Below, piece by piece: positions 40,042 through 49,245 of a stretch of DNA of 64,000 bases. Each line of letters opens with the position of its first letter. The first letter of the stretch is position 1. Location: contig CABXZD010000002.1 in the NCBI GenBank assembly GCA_902516465.1, positions 171,001 to 235,000 of the forward strand, written 5' to 3'. The stretch comes from an uncultured Pelagibacteraceae bacterium. GTDB taxonomy: Bacteria > Pseudomonadota > Alphaproteobacteria > Pelagibacterales > Pelagibacteraceae. A model generated the notes under the pieces. The model was not told the DNA's origin. It worked only from the letters and a program-made list of their open reading frames with translations, and searched no databases. The position numbers and the translations under genes are program-made.

Positions 40042-40967
40042 AACATTTCATTAATCTTAAAGATATTTCATATCAAAATTTACGAAAAATTTTAATTGAT
40101 GCAAAAAATAGAAAAAATAAGAGAAAAAAACTTGATACACTTGAAACTGATAAGGGAGCTCCTTTGAAAGGAAAATTATTAATACAAATGTTTGAAAAAT
40201 CCAGTTTAAGAACAAGATTAAGTTTTTATTTAGCTATAAAACAACTGGGGGGTGGTACTTTGACTTTAAGATCTAATGAACTTCATTTAGGAAGTGGTGG
40301 AGAGTCATTAGAGGATACTGCAAAAATTTTATCTACTTATGGTGATGGTTTCATGCTTAGAACTGATAGTGACAAAAAAATCAAGAGTTTCAGTGATTAT
40401 TTGTCCATACCATTAGTTAATGGCCTAAGCCCTTCCTCTCACCCAACTCAAGTTTTGTCTGATATCTTTACTGTTGAGGAAATTAAAAAAAAATCAATTT
40501 CTAAACTTAATATTACTTGGATAGGTGATTCTAATAATGTCTTAAATAGTTTAATCGCCGCGTCAGTTAAATTTGATTTTAAATTAAATATAGGCTGTCC
40601 TAAAAAATACACTCCAAATAAAGATTTATTAAATTGGGCGAAAAAAATAAATAAAAAGATTTATGTTGTTAACGATGCAAAAAAAGCTGCAATAAATGCT
40701 GATGTAATATTTTCTGACAAAGTTTTATCATTAAATGATAAAGTAAATAAAAAAAAAAAATTGTCTCACTTTAAAAACTTTAAGGTAACCCAAAAATTAA
40801 TGAGAAAAGCAAAAAAAAGTTGTATTTTTTTACATTGTTTGCCGAGAGGTTCAGAAGTGGAGGAAAAAGTTTTCTCTAGTAATCAATCAAAAGTTTGGCA
40901 ACAGGCTCTTAATAGAGTCCACGTTCAAAAAAGTATTTTGTTATATTGTTTCGGAAAACTAAGGTAA
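40038..40967 (+). CDS. argF: Ornithine carbamoyltransferase
   Basis: FEKSSLRTRLSF, HPTQVLSDIFT, HCLPR motif. Confidence 0.95.
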   Translation: MKHFINLKDISYQNLRKILIDAKNRKNKRKKLDTLETDKGAPLKGKLLIQMFEKSSLRTRLSFYLAIKQLGGGTLTLRSNELHLGSGGESLEDTAKILSTYGDGFMLRTDSDKKIKSFSDYLSIPLVNGLSPSSHPTQVLSDIFTVEEIKKKSISKLNITWIGDSNNVLNSLIAASVKFDFKLNIGCPKKYTPNKDLLNWAKKINKKIYVVNDAKKAAINADVIFSDKVLSLNDKVNKKKKLSHFKNFKVTQKLMRKAKKSCIFLHCLPRGSEVEEKVFSSNQSKVWQQALNRVHVQKSILLYCFGKLR

Positions 40968-41498
40968 TGGTAAAGGACTATCTGAGTTTTGGTTCAGATA
41001 TTTAATTACAGAAGCTCTATCTTTTTCTTTTCTTAATCCAGCGAAAGCCATCTTTGTTCCTTTGATCCATTTTGCGGGTTTGATTAGATAACCGTTAAGC
41101 TCCTCAAGAGTCCACTCTTTATCATAAGATGCCAAAGCTTTTGAATATTTGTAATCTTCAACTGCACCAACTTCTCTTCCAACCACATTGTATAAAGCAG
41201 GACCAATATTATTTTTTCCACCTTTAACAATCGAATGACAAGCGGCACATTTTTTGAAAATTTTCTCTCCACTTGCTATATCTCCTAAAGACATCAATTT
41301 AGCAATATCTACTTTTTCTTCTGTCGCTTCAGTTGATGAACTTGTGATATTAGCAACTTGCTCAACATCGACTTTATATCCAGGTGTTTCTGGCTTTTCA
41401 ACATAGAAGACGATATTTGAAACTTTACCAATACCAATTACTAAAAGGACTACCAATAGAATAGCTGCAATTATTTTGTTTATTTCAAAAGAATCCAT
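40959..41498 (-). CDS. Membrane-anchored class I cytochrome c
   Basis: N-terminal TM helix; CAACH heme motif; TKMAFAGL Met ligand. Confidence 0.93.
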   Translation of the reverse strand: MDSFEINKIIAAILLVVLLVIGIGKVSNIVFYVEKPETPGYKVDVEQVANITSSSTEATEEKVDIAKLMSLGDIASGEKIFKKCAACHSIVKGGKNNIGPALYNVVGREVGAVEDYKYSKALASYDKEWTLEELNGYLIKPAKWIKGTKMAFAGLRKEKDRASVIKYLNQNSDSPLPLP

Positions 41499-41604
41499 TT
41501 TATAAAAATTAATTTTGAACGTATAACATTATAATTTAAAAATTGCTTACATTTTAATGTACAATTTTGCCTCTGCTTATAATGTAATCAGGATTAAAAA
41601 AATA

Positions 41605-42339
41605 ATGAAAACATTAATTATAATTCCTTCTAGAATGTCGGCAACTAGATTGCCAGGAAAACCGCTGATTAAAATTAATGGTTTATCAATGATTTCACAC
41701 GTTTTTAAAAAGGCAGAACAAGCAAATATTGGAGAAGTTTATGTTGCTACTGAAGATCAGGAGATAATTGATGATGTAAAACAAAACGGAGGTCAAGCAG
41801 TTATGACCAGCAATATGCATAAAAGTGGGACAGACAGGATCTATGAAGCCCTAAAAATTTTGGGAAAACTAGAAGTTGATTTGGTAATCAATCTTCAAGG
41901 AGATGAGCCATTGATGAGTATAAATGATATAAGGAATCTTCACAAACGTATGGTCAAATCAAATTCTGAAATTGGAACTTTAGCGGCAAATATTTTGAAT
42001 AAGAATTTGTACCAAGATCAAAGCGTTGTGAAGGTAATAACTGACCTAGACCTTAATAAAGCCGAATTTCCAGAAGCAGTAAATTTTTCAAGAAAAATAT
42101 CTCATGAAAATAAAAATATTTATCACCATTTAGGTATTTATTGTTATAAATTAGAAACTCTTAAAAAATTTATTTCTTTCAATCAATCTCAGAATGAAAT
42201 TCAAAATAAACTTGAGCAATTAAGAGCTTTAGATAATAATATTAAAATAAACGTAGCCCTTGCAGAGCAATCTCCAGTTGGAGTTGATACCAAGGAGGAT
42301 TTAGTGGCTATAAAAAAAATTATGGAATATAAGTCTTGA
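41605..42339 (+). CDS. kdsB: 3-deoxy-manno-octulosonate cytidylyltransferase (ORF track start 41557)
   Basis: IIPSRMSATRLPGKPL, INLQGDEPL, HHLGIYCY. Confidence 0.95.
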   Translation: MKTLIIIPSRMSATRLPGKPLIKINGLSMISHVFKKAEQANIGEVYVATEDQEIIDDVKQNGGQAVMTSNMHKSGTDRIYEALKILGKLEVDLVINLQGDEPLMSINDIRNLHKRMVKSNSEIGTLAANILNKNLYQDQSVVKVITDLDLNKAEFPEAVNFSRKISHENKNIYHHLGIYCYKLETLKKFISFNQSQNEIQNKLEQLRALDNNIKINVALAEQSPVGVDTKEDLVAIKKIMEYKS

Positions 42340-43169
42340 TGAACAAAATCTATTTTCAAGGAAGCTATGGAGCATACTCCCATCTTGCAGCTTTATCTAT
42401 TGATAAAGATGCAGAAATACTTCCATGTAAAACTTTTGATGAGTGTTTTTTAAAAGCCTCAAAGGACCATGGCTCAAAAATTATAATACCTGAGTCAAAC
42501 AGAATTACTGGGAATATAGGTATCGAATATTTGATATTCCAATATAGATTAAACATTTATTGTGAGTATTTCCAAAAAGTAGAACATAATTTACTTGGCA
42601 TTCCTGGTACTAAAATTTCCGATATAAAAGAAGTATATTCCCATGGTCAGGCTTTATCTCAATGTTCTAAATTTATAAAAGCAAATAATTTCTCTGAACA
42701 AGTAAGAGCAGATACAGCTGGATCTGCTGAAATGATTTCGATCAATCAAGATAAATCAAAAGCAGCCATAGCATCCTCGTTAAGTGCCACTACTTATAAT
42801 TTAGAGATTGTAAAAAAAAATATAGAAAATGATAAGGGTAATTATACAAGATTTTTGTTAATGGGAAAAAATATTTCCCAACCCGAATTTGGCAAAAAAA
42901 AATATATTACTTCTTTTTTATTTAAGCTTAAAAGTAAACCTGCAGCCCTTTATCAATCTTTAGGAGGATTTGCTATTAATGGAGTTAATCTTACAAAATT
43001 GCAAAGTTATCCTGAAAAAAATACTTTCAACTCTTTTTTCTTTTTATGTGACCTTGACGGACATATAGAGGATCTTAAGGTTCAAAAATCTTTAGAAGAA
43101 TTAGGATTACACTGTCAAGATTTTCACGTTCTGGGTGTTTTTGAGGCAGACAAACAAAGGGAAAAATAA
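42336..43169 (+). CDS. pheA: Prephenate dehydratase (probable start 42339)
   Basis: YFQGSYGAYSHLAA, TRFLLMGK, C-terminal ACT (KSKPAALYQSLGGFAINGVNLTKLQSYP). Confidence 0.93.
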   Translation: MMNKIYFQGSYGAYSHLAALSIDKDAEILPCKTFDECFLKASKDHGSKIIIPESNRITGNIGIEYLIFQYRLNIYCEYFQKVEHNLLGIPGTKISDIKEVYSHGQALSQCSKFIKANNFSEQVRADTAGSAEMISINQDKSKAAIASSLSATTYNLEIVKKNIENDKGNYTRFLLMGKNISQPEFGKKKYITSFLFKLKSKPAALYQSLGGFAINGVNLTKLQSYPEKNTFNSFFFLCDLDGHIEDLKVQKSLEELGLHCQDFHVLGVFEADKQREK

Positions 43170-43218
43170 ATCTTAATCTTTTCTTGTGGATTAGAAATCA
43201 TTACTGTTATAATACTTG

Positions 43219-43304
43219 TGGAGGCTAGAGGTGGGTGCTGCTTGAACCCGACCAGATCTTAACGGAAGCAGTCGTAGAGACAGTTATTCAGGTTCTAGTC
43301 TCCT
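43219..43304 (+). ncRNA. ffs: Signal recognition particle RNA, small type
   Basis: Terminal stem GGAGGCTAGA / TCTAGTCTCC and domain IV signature ACCAGATCTTAACGGAAGCAGT; immediately upstream of dnaX. Confidence 0.88.
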
Positions 43305-43315
43305 AGGGATTATAA

Positions 43316-44977
43316 ATGAACAAAAATTCTAAAGTTTTAGCATTAAAATACAGACCAAAAAACTTTGATGATTTAATTGGACAGGATGTTGTAGCTGAGA
43401 CGATTATTAATTCAATTAAAAATAACAAAGTACCTAATGCTTATTTATTTACTGGGATAAGAGGAGTTGGCAAAACCACTATTGCTAGAATAGTAGCAAA
43501 ATCTTTAAACTGTTCAAATGGAATAGAAAATTTATGTAAGGACAATTTTTGTGAAAATTGTAATGCAATAACTAATTCTAGTCATATAGATGTCTTGGAA
43601 ATGGATGCCGCCAGCAAAACAGGCGTGGATGATGTTAGAGATTTAATTGAATTTTCTAGGTATGGACCAACTTCTGCTAAGTATAAAATATTTATAATAG
43701 ATGAAGTTCATATGCTAAGTAAGCAGGCTTTCAATGCACTACTTAAAACTTTAGAAGAACCACCACAATACGAAAGTGGAGGAGGATTAAAATTTATATT
43801 TGCGACTACTGAAATTAAGAAAATACCGATCACCGTCGTGTCGAGGTGTCAAAGATTTGATTTATCAAGAATTAAATCTACAGAATTATTTGAGTTTATA
43901 AAAAAAATAAAAGATACTGAGAATGGTAAAGTGACTGACGATGCTTTAAAATTAATTGTGAAAATATCTGAGGGCTCAGTCAGGGATGCTTTATCTTTGT
44001 TAGACAGGGGAATGTTGTCAGTTGAGGATTCAGAAGAATTAAATTTGACTAAAGCATTAAAAATCTTCGGATATTTTGACAGATCTCAATTAATTAATTT
44101 ATTTCAATTAATTTTAGAGGGTGAAGAGAATAAAGTTATTGAAATTTACAGGAAAATTTACGACCAAGGCGTAGAACCAAAAATTTTTATAAACGATTTT
44201 TTAGAGTTGATCTATTATTTTAAAAATATAAATTTTTTAACACCAGAGAGCACAAATTTTTCATTAAACGATGAAGAGTTTTCAAAAATTAAAGAGACAT
44301 CTAATAATATAGACAATGAAATATTGATATTGTTTTGGCAATTTACCATTAGAACTCTTGGGGAATTAGATATTGTCTCAAATCAAAATTTATCAATTGA
44401 GATGCTTTTACTCAGACTAATGTATATTAGCTCTTCGAAAATTAATAATCAAAATATTATAAAAAGAGACTCGATAAAATCAGATGAAAAAGAAGGATCT
44501 ACATTAGACTCTAAAAAAGAACCAATTAATCAGATCAAAAATATTTCCCAAGAAAAAAAAAATAAACCTGAGATACAAACAGATATTAAAGCTGAAGAAA
44601 AACTATTAATCGAGTCATTTGAAAAATTGATAGAAGTTTGCACAAATAATAAAGAAATGAAACTTAAATTCGATTTAGAAAAAAATGTAAATCTTGTAAG
44701 TTTTGAGAGAAAAAGAATAGAGATATCCTTCAATGATAATATTGATAAAAATTTTGTAAAAGATCTATCTTTAAAACTTTTTGAGTGGACAGGTCAGAGA
44801 TGGATAATTACATTTAGTAAAACGAAAGGTGCACAATCAGTAAAAGAAAAAGAGCAAAATAGAAAAGATGAACTTCTTGAAAAATCAAAAAATTCAGACA
44901 TATATAAGACTGTTTTAGAAAAATTTCCTGATGCAAATTTAATTGAGACAATTCAAAAAAAAAATGAGGAAGAATAA
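43316..44977 (+). CDS. dnaX: DNA polymerase III subunit gamma/tau
   Basis: YRPKNFDDLIGQDVV, GIRGVGKTTIARI, Cys zinc module, DEVHMLSKQAFNALLKTLEEPP. Confidence 0.96.
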   Translation: MNKNSKVLALKYRPKNFDDLIGQDVVAETIINSIKNNKVPNAYLFTGIRGVGKTTIARIVAKSLNCSNGIENLCKDNFCENCNAITNSSHIDVLEMDAASKTGVDDVRDLIEFSRYGPTSAKYKIFIIDEVHMLSKQAFNALLKTLEEPPQYESGGGLKFIFATTEIKKIPITVVSRCQRFDLSRIKSTELFEFIKKIKDTENGKVTDDALKLIVKISEGSVRDALSLLDRGMLSVEDSEELNLTKALKIFGYFDRSQLINLFQLILEGEENKVIEIYRKIYDQGVEPKIFINDFLELIYYFKNINFLTPESTNFSLNDEEFSKIKETSNNIDNEILILFWQFTIRTLGELDIVSNQNLSIEMLLLRLMYISSSKINNQNIIKRDSIKSDEKEGSTLDSKKEPINQIKNISQEKKNKPEIQTDIKAEEKLLIESFEKLIEVCTNNKEMKLKFDLEKNVNLVSFERKRIEISFNDNIDKNFVKDLSLKLFEWTGQRWIITFSKTKGAQSVKEKEQNRKDELLEKSKNSDIYKTVLEKFPDANLIETIQKKNEEE

Positions 44978-45295
44978 TTGACTGATTTTAATAAAATTTT
45001 AGACAAAGCAAAAGAGCTTGAGGCTAAAATGAAGCAAAGCCAAGAAAATATTAAAAAAATAAGAGTGGAAGGAGTTTCTGGATCTAACTCGGTAAAAGTG
45101 ACTTTAGATGGAGAGGGTGAAATGCAAAAAATTGAAATTTCAGATGAAATGTTAAAAGAGGACAAAACTATTCTTGAGGATCTAATTGTAGCGGCTCATA
45201 ATAATGCTAAGGCTCAACTTAAAAATAAAACAAATGAGGAAATTTCTAAAGCAACTGGAGGTTTAGGAATTCCAGGATTTAAATGGCCCCTTTAG
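44978..45295 (+). CDS. YbaB/EbfC nucleoid-associated protein (TTG start)
   Basis: Position dnaX-ybaB-recR; C-terminus GGLGIPGFKWPL. Confidence 0.93.
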   Translation: MTDFNKILDKAKELEAKMKQSQENIKKIRVEGVSGSNSVKVTLDGEGEMQKIEISDEMLKEDKTILEDLIVAAHNNAKAQLKNKTNEEISKATGGLGIPGFKWPL

Positions 45296-45298
45296 ATA

Positions 45299-45904
45299 AT
45301 GAAAAAGATAGAGGAAATTGAGGATTTAATTAAGCTAATTTCTAAGCTTCCAGGATTAGGTCCGAAATCAGCAAAAAGAATAGTTTTAAAATTGATAAAT
45401 AATAGAAATGAAATTGTTAAGCCAATGGCCAATATATTAGCTAAAGTTTATAAAAATGTTATTAGGTGTAATTTGTGCGGATCTTTAAAATCAAATTTAG
45501 AAGGTTGTATGAATTGTGAACATACAAATGGAAAATTTAATAAAATTTGTGTTGTAGAGGATATTGCAGATCAATGGTCAATAGAAAGCTCAAATATTTT
45601 TCAAGGATATTTCCACATTTTAGGTGGCACTTTATCCTCAGCAGGACAAAGAAAAGAGGATTTATTAATTAACTCTTTAGTAGAAAGAGTGAAAAGAGAT
45701 AAAATTGAAGAAGTAATTTTAGCTACAAGTGCTACTGTCGAAGGTCAAACAACTGCTTACTATATACAGGATAGTCTAAAAAATTCAAAGACAAAGATTA
45801 CAAAACTAGCCCAGGGTCTTCCTGTTGGAGGTGAAATCGAAAGTCTTGATGATGGTACTTTGTTTTCAGCTTTTAAGAATAGATCTAAACTTAATTCTAG
45901 TTAA
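45299..45904 (+). CDS. recR: Recombination protein RecR
   Basis: LPGLGPKSAKRI, CNLCGSL..CMNC, TYYIQ-like Toprim, LAQGLPVGGEIESLDDGTL. Confidence 0.96.
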   Translation: MKKIEEIEDLIKLISKLPGLGPKSAKRIVLKLINNRNEIVKPMANILAKVYKNVIRCNLCGSLKSNLEGCMNCEHTNGKFNKICVVEDIADQWSIESSNIFQGYFHILGGTLSSAGQRKEDLLINSLVERVKRDKIEEVILATSATVEGQTTAYYIQDSLKNSKTKITKLAQGLPVGGEIESLDDGTLFSAFKNRSKLNSS

Positions 45905-48050
45905 GTTTTTTTTTTAATCTATTTAGATGCAAAAGGGGTTCAGTATAACCCGATGGTTGATCTTTACCTTTAAAAATTAGATCACACGCAGTTTGAAAAG
46001 CCAGAGAATTTTCATAACCTTCGCTCATTTTTATATATCCTTTATCATTTGAATTTTGTTTATCAACAATTTTTGCCATTTCTCTCATTATTTCCATTAC
46101 TTGAATTTTTGTAGTTATTCCATGATGAATCCAATTTGCAATGTGTTGAGATGAAATTCTCAAAGTAGCACGATCCTCCATGAGTCCAACATTGTTTATG
46201 TCTGGAACTTTTGAACAACCTATACCCTGATCAATCCATCTTACAACGTATCCTAATAGTGTCTGAGCTGAGTTCGATATTTCAGAATTAATTTCATCAA
46301 CTGACCAGTTAGTTCTGTTTGCTATTGGAATGGTTAAAAGATCGTTTAATTTAGCTTTTTCGCGATTTAAAATCTTTTTCTGTTCGTTAAAAATATCTAT
46401 CTCATGATAGTGTAGGGCATGTAAGGAGGCGGCTGTAGGGGAAGGCACCCATGCGCAATTAGCACCAGCTTTTAGATGGTTAATTTTTTCGTTTAACATT
46501 TCTTTCATTTTATCTGGCATTGCCCACATACCTTTACCAATTTGTGCTTTACCAGAGAAACCACATTTTAAACCTATATCTACATTGTTATTTTCGTAAG
46601 CTGAAATCCATTTTGACTTTTTCATATCTCCTTTTTTAATCATTGGCCCAGCTTCCATTGAAGTATGCATCTCATCTCCCGTTCTATCTAAAAAACCGGT
46701 ATTAATAAAAAAAACTCTATTTTTCAAAGTTCTTATACATTCTTTTAAATTTGCTGAAGTTCTTCTTTCTTCATCCATAATTCCAATTTTGCATGTATAT
46801 TTTTTTAAATCGAAGAGCTCCTCAACCTTTGAAAAAATTAAATCTGTAAATTCAGTTTCTTCTGGACCATGCATTTTAGGTTTCACAATATAGATAGATC
46901 CCTTCTTGGAATTTCTTTTTTTTTTTAAGTCGTGAAGTGCCGCTGCAGTTGTGAAAAATGCATCCATAATTCCCTCAGGTACTTCGCTTCCATCTTTTAA
47001 AATAATTGAGGGATTTGTCATTAGGTGGCCTACGTTTCTAATTAGTAAAAGACTTCTACCATGCAATTTTAAATTTTTACCATCTCTAGAGATATAACTT
47101 CTATCTGGATTTAATTTTCTTTCTAGATTTTTACCATTTTTCTCAAATTGAACTTTTAAATCACCTTTCATTAATCCGAGCCAGTTTCTGTAGCACACAA
47201 CTTTATCTTCAGAATCAACTGCAGCTACACTGTCTTCATTATCACAAATTGTTGATACAGCTGACTCTGCGATCACATCACTTATTCCTGCTATATCGTG
47301 AGCAGCACTAAAAGCTCTCGGATTTATTATTATTTCAAAATGAAGATTATTATTTTTAAGAATTACTGCACTAGGTTTGTTTGCATCTCCACGATAACCT
47401 ACAAATTTATTCATATCTTTTAGTTTATATTCATAATCATCTTTTAAAATAATTAAGTCTTTATTTACAATTTTTAAGCCAGCAATATTTTTCCAACTTG
47501 TTCCTTCGACAGGAATATATTTATCAAAAAATTCTCTTACATATTTTATAACTTCTTGTCCTCTTAGAGGATCATATCTTTCACTACCACCTTCATCTGA
47601 CTCAATTATGTTAGTTCCGTACAAACTATCATATAAACTTACCCATCTCGCATTAGCAGCATTTAGAGAGTATCTTGCATTCATAATTGGTACCACTAAT
47701 TGTGGCCCTGCAATTTGGGCAATTTCTTCATCAACATCTTTGGTTTCAATTTTAAAATCCTCTCCCTCATCCGTTAAGTAGTTTATGTTTTTTAAAAATT
47801 TTTTATATTCCTCAATTTTAATTTCTGCTCCTTTATTTTTAATATGCCAATTATCAATTTTTGTTTGTAAATCTTTTCTTATTTTTATTAAATTTTTATT
47901 TTTTTCAGCTAAATCATGAATTACACTATCAAATCCCGACCAGAATTTTTCGGGGGTAATATTTAAATCTTCCAATAATTCATCCCTTACAAAAGATACT
48001 AAATTTTCTGCAACTTTTAACGTATTTATAGTTGTATATTTAATTTGCAT
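45897..48050 (-). CDS. glcB: Malate synthase G
   Basis: NARYSLNAANARWVSLYDSLYGT, GIMDEERRTSANLKECI, GKGMWAMPDKM. Confidence 0.96.
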   Translation of the reverse strand: MQIKYTTINTLKVAENLVSFVRDELLEDLNITPEKFWSGFDSVIHDLAEKNKNLIKIRKDLQTKIDNWHIKNKGAEIKIEEYKKFLKNINYLTDEGEDFKIETKDVDEEIAQIAGPQLVVPIMNARYSLNAANARWVSLYDSLYGTNIIESDEGGSERYDPLRGQEVIKYVREFFDKYIPVEGTSWKNIAGLKIVNKDLIILKDDYEYKLKDMNKFVGYRGDANKPSAVILKNNNLHFEIIINPRAFSAAHDIAGISDVIAESAVSTICDNEDSVAAVDSEDKVVCYRNWLGLMKGDLKVQFEKNGKNLERKLNPDRSYISRDGKNLKLHGRSLLLIRNVGHLMTNPSIILKDGSEVPEGIMDAFFTTAAALHDLKKKRNSKKGSIYIVKPKMHGPEETEFTDLIFSKVEELFDLKKYTCKIGIMDEERRTSANLKECIRTLKNRVFFINTGFLDRTGDEMHTSMEAGPMIKKGDMKKSKWISAYENNNVDIGLKCGFSGKAQIGKGMWAMPDKMKEMLNEKINHLKAGANCAWVPSPTAASLHALHYHEIDIFNEQKKILNREKAKLNDLLTIPIANRTNWSVDEINSEISNSAQTLLGYVVRWIDQGIGCSKVPDINNVGLMEDRATLRISSQHIANWIHHGITTKIQVMEIMREMAKIVDKQNSNDKGYIKMSEGYENSLAFQTACDLIFKGKDQPSGYTEPLLHLNRLKKKLN

Positions 48051-48148
48051 TTGCTTTATCTAAAACTCTAGCATATTGAAGTCAAATAGTTAATAGTAGC
48101 AATGACATTTTATTGTCATTTTTTTAACTATGTAATAATTTATTTTAA

Positions 48149-49245
48149 ATGAAAAACTATTTAAATTTTGAGTCTGAAATAAAAGATTTAGAAACTGAAA
48201 TAGACAAACTCAAAGATCCATTTAATCAAGAGGGAATATCAGAAGTTGATACCCAAAAATTTTAAAGATGCAAAATGAATTAGATCAAAAATTAAAGTCG
48301 ATATATTCCAAATTAGATCCTTGGCAAACAACCTTAGTTGCAAGACATGAGGATAGACCTAAATCAAAATTTTTTATTGATGGATTATTTGAAGATTTTA
48401 TATCATTATCAGGTGATAGAAACTACGGTGAGGATAAATCAGTCATAGCGGGTTTTGCTAGATTTAATAATCAATCAATTTTAGTAATTGGCCAAGAAAA
48501 AGGGGAAGATTTAGAAAGTAGAATAGATCGTAACTTTGGAATGATGAGACCTGAGGGATATAGGAAAACTATTCGATTAATGAAAATTGCAGATAAGTTC
48601 AATATTCCTGTAATTTCATTTATTGACACCCCAGGAGCTTACCCAGGGGTTGGAGCAGAGGAAAGAGGTCAAGCTGAGGCAATAGCTAAGTCTATTGAAT
48701 GTTGCATGCAATTAAAAGTTCCAACTTTAGCTATTATAATTGGAGAGGGTGGATCAGGAGGAGCGATTGCTTTAGCATCTTCTAGTAAAGTTTTAATGTT
48801 CGAAAACGCAATTTATTCAGTTATATCCCCTGAGGGTTGCGCTACTATCTTATGGAGAGATCCAAAAAAGATGTTAGATGCCGCTAAAGCAATGAAGCTA
48901 TCTGCAAAAGACTTATTAGAAATTAAAATTATTGATGAAATTATTAAAGAACCAATTGGTGGAGCTCATAGGGATAGAAATATAGTTTTGAGTAATTTAA
49001 AAAATTCAATTATTAAAAATTTAAATCATTTTAAAACAATGAGTCCCCAAGAAATTTTAAATGAAAGAAAAAACAAGTTTTTAAGAATTGGAAGAGACAA
49101 AGGGTTTATAAATAACTTAAATGATTTAAGTTCATTAGAGTCAAAAACAAACCGTATAGATAAGATTTTTAAATCTAAGTCTTCTTATATAGCTTTAATA
49201 ATTTTGTTTTTAATAATATTAATTTCACTAATAATTATTTTATAA
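48149..49245 (+). CDS. accA: Acetyl-CoA carboxylase carboxyltransferase subunit alpha, interrupted by apparent 1-nt frameshift near 48255-48263
   Basis: 48149-48265 encodes AccA-like N-terminus MKNYLNFESEIKDLETEIDKLKDPFNQEGISEVDTQKF*; from 48268 in another frame MQNELDQKLKSIYSKLDPWQTTLVARHEDRPKSKFF... continues the family; GEGGSGGAIALASS motif. Confidence 0.85.

Noticed and set aside
41084-41272. 62-aa ORF in an alternative frame of the cytochrome c gene
   Set aside because: The CAACH heme-containing frame is the clear coding frame
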